A stretch of DNA of 14,011 bases from Christensenella sp. UBA4379 (GTDB taxonomy: Bacteria > Bacillota > Clostridia > Christensenellales > Aristaeellaceae): NCBI GenBank assembly GCA_002391225.1, contig DGRV01000092.1, forward strand, positions 61,368-75,378, written 5' to 3'. This document shows, one piece after another, positions 12,834 through 14,011 of the stretch. The number at the start of each line of letters is the position of its first letter. The stretch's first letter is position 1. The notes beneath the pieces were generated by a model. That model was not told the origin of the DNA, searched no databases, and saw only the letters and a program-made list of their open reading frames with translations. The position numbers and the translations under genes were made by a program.

Positions 12834-14011
12834 ATGAGTGAACAGATCGTTCGGGATTTCAGTCCTGTTCCTCCGCAGAGCCTGGAAGCGGAGCGGTCCG
12901 TATTGGGCGCTTTGCTGCAGGATCCTTTTGTGGTGGGTCCTTCGCTGGAGGTTCTGACGGCGGAGGATTTTTTCGCGCCGCAAAATCAGGCGGTTTATGA
13001 GGCGATCCGTGCCGTCAGCAACCGGGGGAGCGCCGTCGACCTGATTACGGTGGACGAGGAACTGAGCCGGGTGGGCAAGCTGGAAGGCATCGGCGGGTCG
13101 GACTACCTGATGCGGATGATGCAGGACGTGCCCACCACCGCCAACACCACCTACTATATCTCCATCCTCAAGGAGAAGGCCGTCCTGCGCCGTCTGATCC
13201 GCGCCACGGCGGAGATTTCCCGCATGAGCTACCAGCAGCAGGTGCCGCTGGACAGCATCCTGGAGCAGAGTGAGAAGATGATCTTCGACATCACCATGCG
13301 CCAGGGGTCGGGAACGGAACTAGAGCACGGCCAGGAGATTCTGACCAGGACCTTTGAGCAGATCGGCGACCTGGCCCGGCTCAAGGGAAAGATCGCCGGC
13401 GTGCCCACGGGCTTTCGGGACCTGGACGCCTGCCTGACCGGCCTGCACGGGGGCGAGCTCGTCCTGGTGGGGGCCCGTCCTTCCATGGGCAAAACCAGCT
13501 TTGCCATCAACATCGCCGCCCACGCCGCCAAGCAGGGCTACACCGTGGCCATCTTCTCCCTGGAAATGCCCAAGGAGCAGATCATGCTGCGCATCCTCTG
13601 CGGGGAGGCCCGGGTGAATATGCAGGCCGTCCGTTCCGGCACCCTCAAGGACAGGGACTGGGAAAACCTGAGCCTGGTGCTGCCCAAGCTGGCCGGGGAA
13701 GACCTGTATATCGACGATACGGCGGGCATCACCCCGTCTCAGGTCCGTTCCCGCTGCCGCAGGCTTATGCTGGACAAGAAGCTGGACCTGATCGTGATCG
13801 ACTATCTGCAGCTGATGACGGCGGACGGCCGCAACGAGAACCGTCAGCTGGAGGTCAGCGAGATCTCCCGCCGCCTCAAGGCCATCGCCCTGGAGCTGAA
13901 GGTGCCGCTGCTGGCCTGCGCCCAGCTGTCCCGCGCCAACATGCAGCGCTCCGACAAGCGTCCCATGCTGTCCGACCTGCGCGACTCCGGCTCCATCGAG
14001 CAGGATGCCGA
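12834..14011 (+). CDS. dnaB: Replicative DNA helicase DnaB (partial, runs off the window)
   Basis: The frame is open from the ATG at 12834 to the window edge, giving 392 residues; the family is about 440-450, so only the C-terminal end is missing. The N-terminal DnaB domain (about 10-110) begins PPQSLEAERSVLGALLQDP. The RecA-like domain shows Walker A GARPSMGKTS (213-222), the catalytic glutamate in SLEM (E244), Walker B LIVIDYLQLM (D323), AQLSRANMQR, and the start of DLRDSGSIEQDA (381-392). It is the hexameric helicase that unwinds DNA at the fork and recruits primase. No intein or frameshift is visible in the part seen. The start follows a weak AGGA about 11 nt upstream. It lies downstream of rplI as in most Firmicutes, with 348 nt of hairpin-rich sequence between. 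Confidence 0.96.
   Translation, partial: MSEQIVRDFSPVPPQSLEAERSVLGALLQDPFVVGPSLEVLTAEDFFAPQNQAVYEAIRAVSNRGSAVDLITVDEELSRVGKLEGIGGSDYLMRMMQDVPTTANTTYYISILKEKAVLRRLIRATAEISRMSYQQQVPLDSILEQSEKMIFDITMRQGSGTELEHGQEILTRTFEQIGDLARLKGKIAGVPTGFRDLDACLTGLHGGELVLVGARPSMGKTSFAINIAAHAAKQGYTVAIFSLEMPKEQIMLRILCGEARVNMQAVRSGTLKDRDWENLSLVLPKLAGEDLYIDDTAGITPSQVRSRCRRLMLDKKLDLIVIDYLQLMTADGRNENRQLEVSEISRRLKAIALELKVPLLACAQLSRANMQRSDKRPMLSDLRDSGSIEQDA

Noticed and set aside
12808..12836. TTGACA upstream of dnaB as a promoter
   Set aside because: No -10 box exists at 16-18 nt; the expected site overlaps the start codon and reads CACATG.

Overview
The window is GC-rich and looks like chromosome from a Gram-positive bacterium of the Clostridia, most likely an uncultured gut lineage. 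The signs are strong AGGAGG ribosome binding sites, SigA-type promoters with TATAAT boxes 17 nt from their -35 boxes, a hisS-aspS pair, a DUF2232(YybS)-rplI-dnaB order, and secreted BspA-like and CotH-like proteins. The order-level assignment is inference. No tRNA, rRNA, CRISPR array, transposase or phage gene was seen.

Layout. Positions 1-164 hold a multi-hairpin intergenic element (copy A), followed by about 345 nt without a recognisable gene. A flavin-reductase-like gene is on the minus strand (510-1076). Its promoter is back to back with the promoter of a small secreted protein of unknown function (1355-1858). A near-perfect consensus promoter then drives hisS and aspS, which overlap by 4 nt and end at an intrinsic terminator (4614-4652). 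A new promoter starts a two-gene secretory unit: a divergent CotH-like protein (4736-6166) overlapping a 1300-residue protein with BspA-type leucine-rich repeats and Ig-like domains (6163-10065). Next is a roughly 360-bp intergenic element bounded by perfect 24-nt polypurine/polypyrimidine inverted arms (10077-10439). It runs up to the start region of a DUF2232/YybS-like membrane protein (10478-11677). The end of the window carries rplI (12033-12485) and most of dnaB (12834 to the window end).

The most unusual feature is a family of composite, hairpin-only intergenic elements. There are three copies: 1-164 (cut by the window edge), 11686-11973 and 12487-12754. Each is a fixed series of hairpins joined by conserved linkers and loops. 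The stem sequences differ between copies, but changes in one arm are matched in the other, so pairing is kept. Copies B and C begin 8 nt and 1 nt after the stop codons of the DUF2232 gene and rplI, and both end in a cloverleaf-like branched module. This compensatory change suggests selection on a folded RNA or single-stranded DNA. I do not recognise the family.

How the genes work together: hisS and aspS form a tRNA-charging operon in the usual Firmicutes order, but the aspS is of the short archaeal type. The CotH-like and BspA-like pair is translationally coupled and both products are predicted to be exported. The DUF2232-rplI-dnaB segment is a conserved Firmicutes neighbourhood, but gdpP (yybT), which usually lies between yybS and rplI, is absent and a hairpin element lies in its place.
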